The notes under the pieces: generated by a model
What the model saw: the letters and a program-made list of their open reading frames with translations, nothing else
What the model was told of the DNA's origin: nothing
The model's database searches: none
Shown: piece by piece, positions 62,735 through 64,000 of the stretch
Numbering within the stretch: position 1 is the first letter of the stretch
How the letters are laid out: each line of letters starts with the position of its first letter
Source of the DNA: Paraburkholderia phytofirmans OLGA172
GTDB taxonomy: Bacteria > Pseudomonadota > Gammaproteobacteria > Burkholderiales > Burkholderiaceae
Reading direction: 5' to 3'
DNA length: 64,000 nt
Assembly (NCBI RefSeq): GCF_001634365.1
Contig: NZ_CP014579.1
Location: 3,038,001 to 3,102,000 of the forward strand
Position numbers and translations under genes: made by a program

Positions 62735-62995
62735 ATGCGATCTCCCATCCGCAAAGGCGACAAACTTGAAAATGGCGGCGAGGTGACAACAGCCTCGTCA
62801 GAAATGATGTTTATGGACCGGCTCCTCGCGTGCCAAGGTGACGAGGCGCTCTGTACCCTACATGGAAAGACGACGATTGCCGAGGGCAACGCGTCGTTTC
62901 CCGGCAAGAGCGGCAAGCCGGTCGCGATGCACTACCACCGCTGCGCGTGTGGCTGCCGGCTGCTGTCATCGCTGCAAAACGTGAATATCGCTTGA
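62735..62995 (+). CDS. PAAR-domain T6SS spike-tip protein
   Basis: An 86-aa protein with CGGAGC before ATG. MRSPIRKGDKLENGGEVTTA, MFMDRLLACQGDEALCTLHG, TTIAEGNASFPGKSGKPVAM and HYHRCACGCRLLSSL show the PAAR-type repeat pattern with His/Cys residues that bind the zinc at the tip of the VgrG spike. It would sharpen the spike and link an effector. It lies between the family B gene and the membrane-protein gene, nearly touching both. Confidence 0.85.
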   Translation: MRSPIRKGDKLENGGEVTTASSEMMFMDRLLACQGDEALCTLHGKTTIAEGNASFPGKSGKPVAMHYHRCACGCRLLSSLQNVNIA

Positions 62996-62997
62996 CG

Positions 62998-64000
62998 ATG
63001 CCGGTCGATCTGTCGCCAGCGGGCCTGCCACGTGCCTACCCGACGAACAAACCGCGCCTCGTACCGTGGCTCATTGGCTGGGTGCTGTGCTGGGCGATTG
63101 GCGCTGCCGTCGCGCTGCTCCTGTGGCCGGTGAGCACGCCCGCGCGCGGCGCGTGGTTCTTGTTCTGCGTGGTAGGCCTACCCAACGGCCTGTTCTTTCT
63201 CGTGCTAGGTATTTCCCGCGCCGGATACGAAGCACTCTGGTTCCGCGCACATTACTGGAACATGCATCGCTGCAAATGGCTCAATAGCCGTGTGCGATAT
63301 GCGCAGCAACCGCTCCAGATACTCGGTGTGGGGTATTGCCTGCCGCTTGATGATAAGGGTCTTTCGGAGGCGCTCGCCGCGACGACGACGTTAATGAAAG
63401 CGCAAGCGCCGCGCAACGGCCTCGGAAAGATTGTGCATAGCCGGTTTGCCGATGCTGATTCGCTGTTCGCGGAGCCGGCCGACACTGCGCCGCTGTCGGT
63501 GGATAAAGAGGCCATGACAGACGCTACCGGACAGGACCCAATAGAGACGCCAGTCCTCACTCGCGAAGCGGTTCCGCCCATCGTGCGCATGCTTGTCCAG
63601 ACCCTCGATACGCTCGCTCCAAGCCTCCATACCTTGTCGCAGTACGGCGCGATATATGCACCTGCCGTCCGCGTGCTCGCATCCGCGAAGTCAGCCGACA
63701 TTCGCGTGCATCAAGTCCGTCACGCGCTGCAGATCGCCGACTTGCCAGCCTTCGAATGTATGCCAATACGGGCCAGCGATGGCCTGCTCGTGGCCGACGC
63801 CTGGCTCGACGCAGCCGAGAAACGCCCACTGCTGGTGATAGCTGCGGAATGGCACGACGCGCAGCCCTCCGTCGGCAGCACCGAGGGCGCGATCGCTGTA
63901 CTGCTCAGCCCCGGCATCTTCGTATTGCCCGAGCCGGTCAAGGTCATGGCAACCCTGCACCGGCCTGTCGCGGGCGAACTGGATACGCTCACCGATCTAC
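62998..64000 (+). CDS. T6SS-linked membrane protein (3' end beyond window)
   Basis: The frame starts at ATG 2 nt after the PAAR stop and stays open to the window edge (334 codons visible). Residues 1-20 are polar, then LVPWLIGWVLCWAIGAAVAL and WFLFCVVGLPNGLFFLVLGI form two transmembrane helices, followed by a large soluble region (YEALWFRAHYWNMHRCKWLN, LQTLDTLAPSLHTLSQYGAIY in parts, LLVADAWLDAAEKRPLLVIA). It resembles proteins encoded after PAAR genes in Burkholderia T6SS islands whose role (chaperone/adaptor or effector) is unknown. Confidence 0.75.
   Translation, partial: MPVDLSPAGLPRAYPTNKPRLVPWLIGWVLCWAIGAAVALLLWPVSTPARGAWFLFCVVGLPNGLFFLVLGISRAGYEALWFRAHYWNMHRCKWLNSRVRYAQQPLQILGVGYCLPLDDKGLSEALAATTTLMKAQAPRNGLGKIVHSRFADADSLFAEPADTAPLSVDKEAMTDATGQDPIETPVLTREAVPPIVRMLVQTLDTLAPSLHTLSQYGAIYAPAVRVLASAKSADIRVHQVRHALQIADLPAFECMPIRASDGLLVADAWLDAAEKRPLLVIAAEWHDAQPSVGSTEGAIAVLLSPGIFVLPEPVKVMATLHRPVAGELDTLTDL

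Overview
The window is a GC-rich chromosomal segment from a Burkholderiales bacterium, most likely Paraburkholderia/Burkholderia sensu lato. This is inferred from the general-diffusion porin, NodT-type efflux outer-membrane factor, long (526 aa) isocitrate lyase, PcaQ/PcaHG protocatechuate genes, the number of LysR and TetR regulators, and type VI secretion (T6SS) accessory genes. No rRNA or intact tRNA gene was seen, and no plasmid or phage backbone.

Region 1 (about 1-23 kb) is mixed core and accessory DNA. It holds the 3' end of an efflux outer-membrane factor; a minus-strand signalling set (zinc-ribbon/class III cyclase/AAA-ATPase/TPR protein, patatin lipase, HD phosphohydrolase); a DegP-like protease with an unusual active site; an NCS1 transporter; a histidine-rich small protein; a GGDEF-EAL protein; MntH; an NnrU-like membrane protein; a peroxiredoxin-like/SDR/old-yellow-enzyme redox group containing a broken LysR gene; PpnP; and a possible 2-oxoglutarate-dependent oxygenase.

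Region 2 (about 22.8-33.5 kb) is a catabolic cluster: class III CoA-transferase, two crotonase-fold enzymes, a porin, nitronate monooxygenase, BKACE (DUF849) enzyme, WHG-type TetR regulator, succinate-semialdehyde-type aldehyde dehydrogenase and a cis-CaaD-like tautomerase. Four near-identical palindromes (TAACnnnGTTA) lie in promoter regions of this cluster, one inside a recognisable -35/-10 promoter, so I infer a TetR-controlled regulon for a substrate I cannot name. Gene debris (IS3 orfA, nitronate monooxygenase, YHS-domain and integrase remnants) surrounds the following aceA gene.

Region 3 (about 36.9-48.2 kb) carries core catabolism. A 2-oxoadipate dioxygenase/decarboxylase (HglS) and a large FAD/Fe-S dehydrogenase of the YdiJ D-2-hydroxyglutarate type fit consecutive steps of lysine breakdown, with a divergent LysR. 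Next come 4-hydroxyphenylpyruvate dioxygenase and pcaQ divergent from pcaHG, then a small divergent H-NS-like protein at the island border.

Region 4 (about 48.3-64 kb) is a T6SS effector/immunity island full of insertions. A GH19/lysozyme-like effector gene is cut into three pieces by an IS3 element (itself hit by an IS110 element) and by an IS5-family element. In-silico removal of the IS units rejoins the reading frame. Downstream are small exported proteins forming at least two paralogous families (probable immunity proteins), several frameshifted, interleaved with effector-tail and VgrG-like remnants. A second 1637-bp IS5-family copy lies in inverted orientation. The window ends with a PAAR protein and a two-helix membrane protein that runs off the edge.
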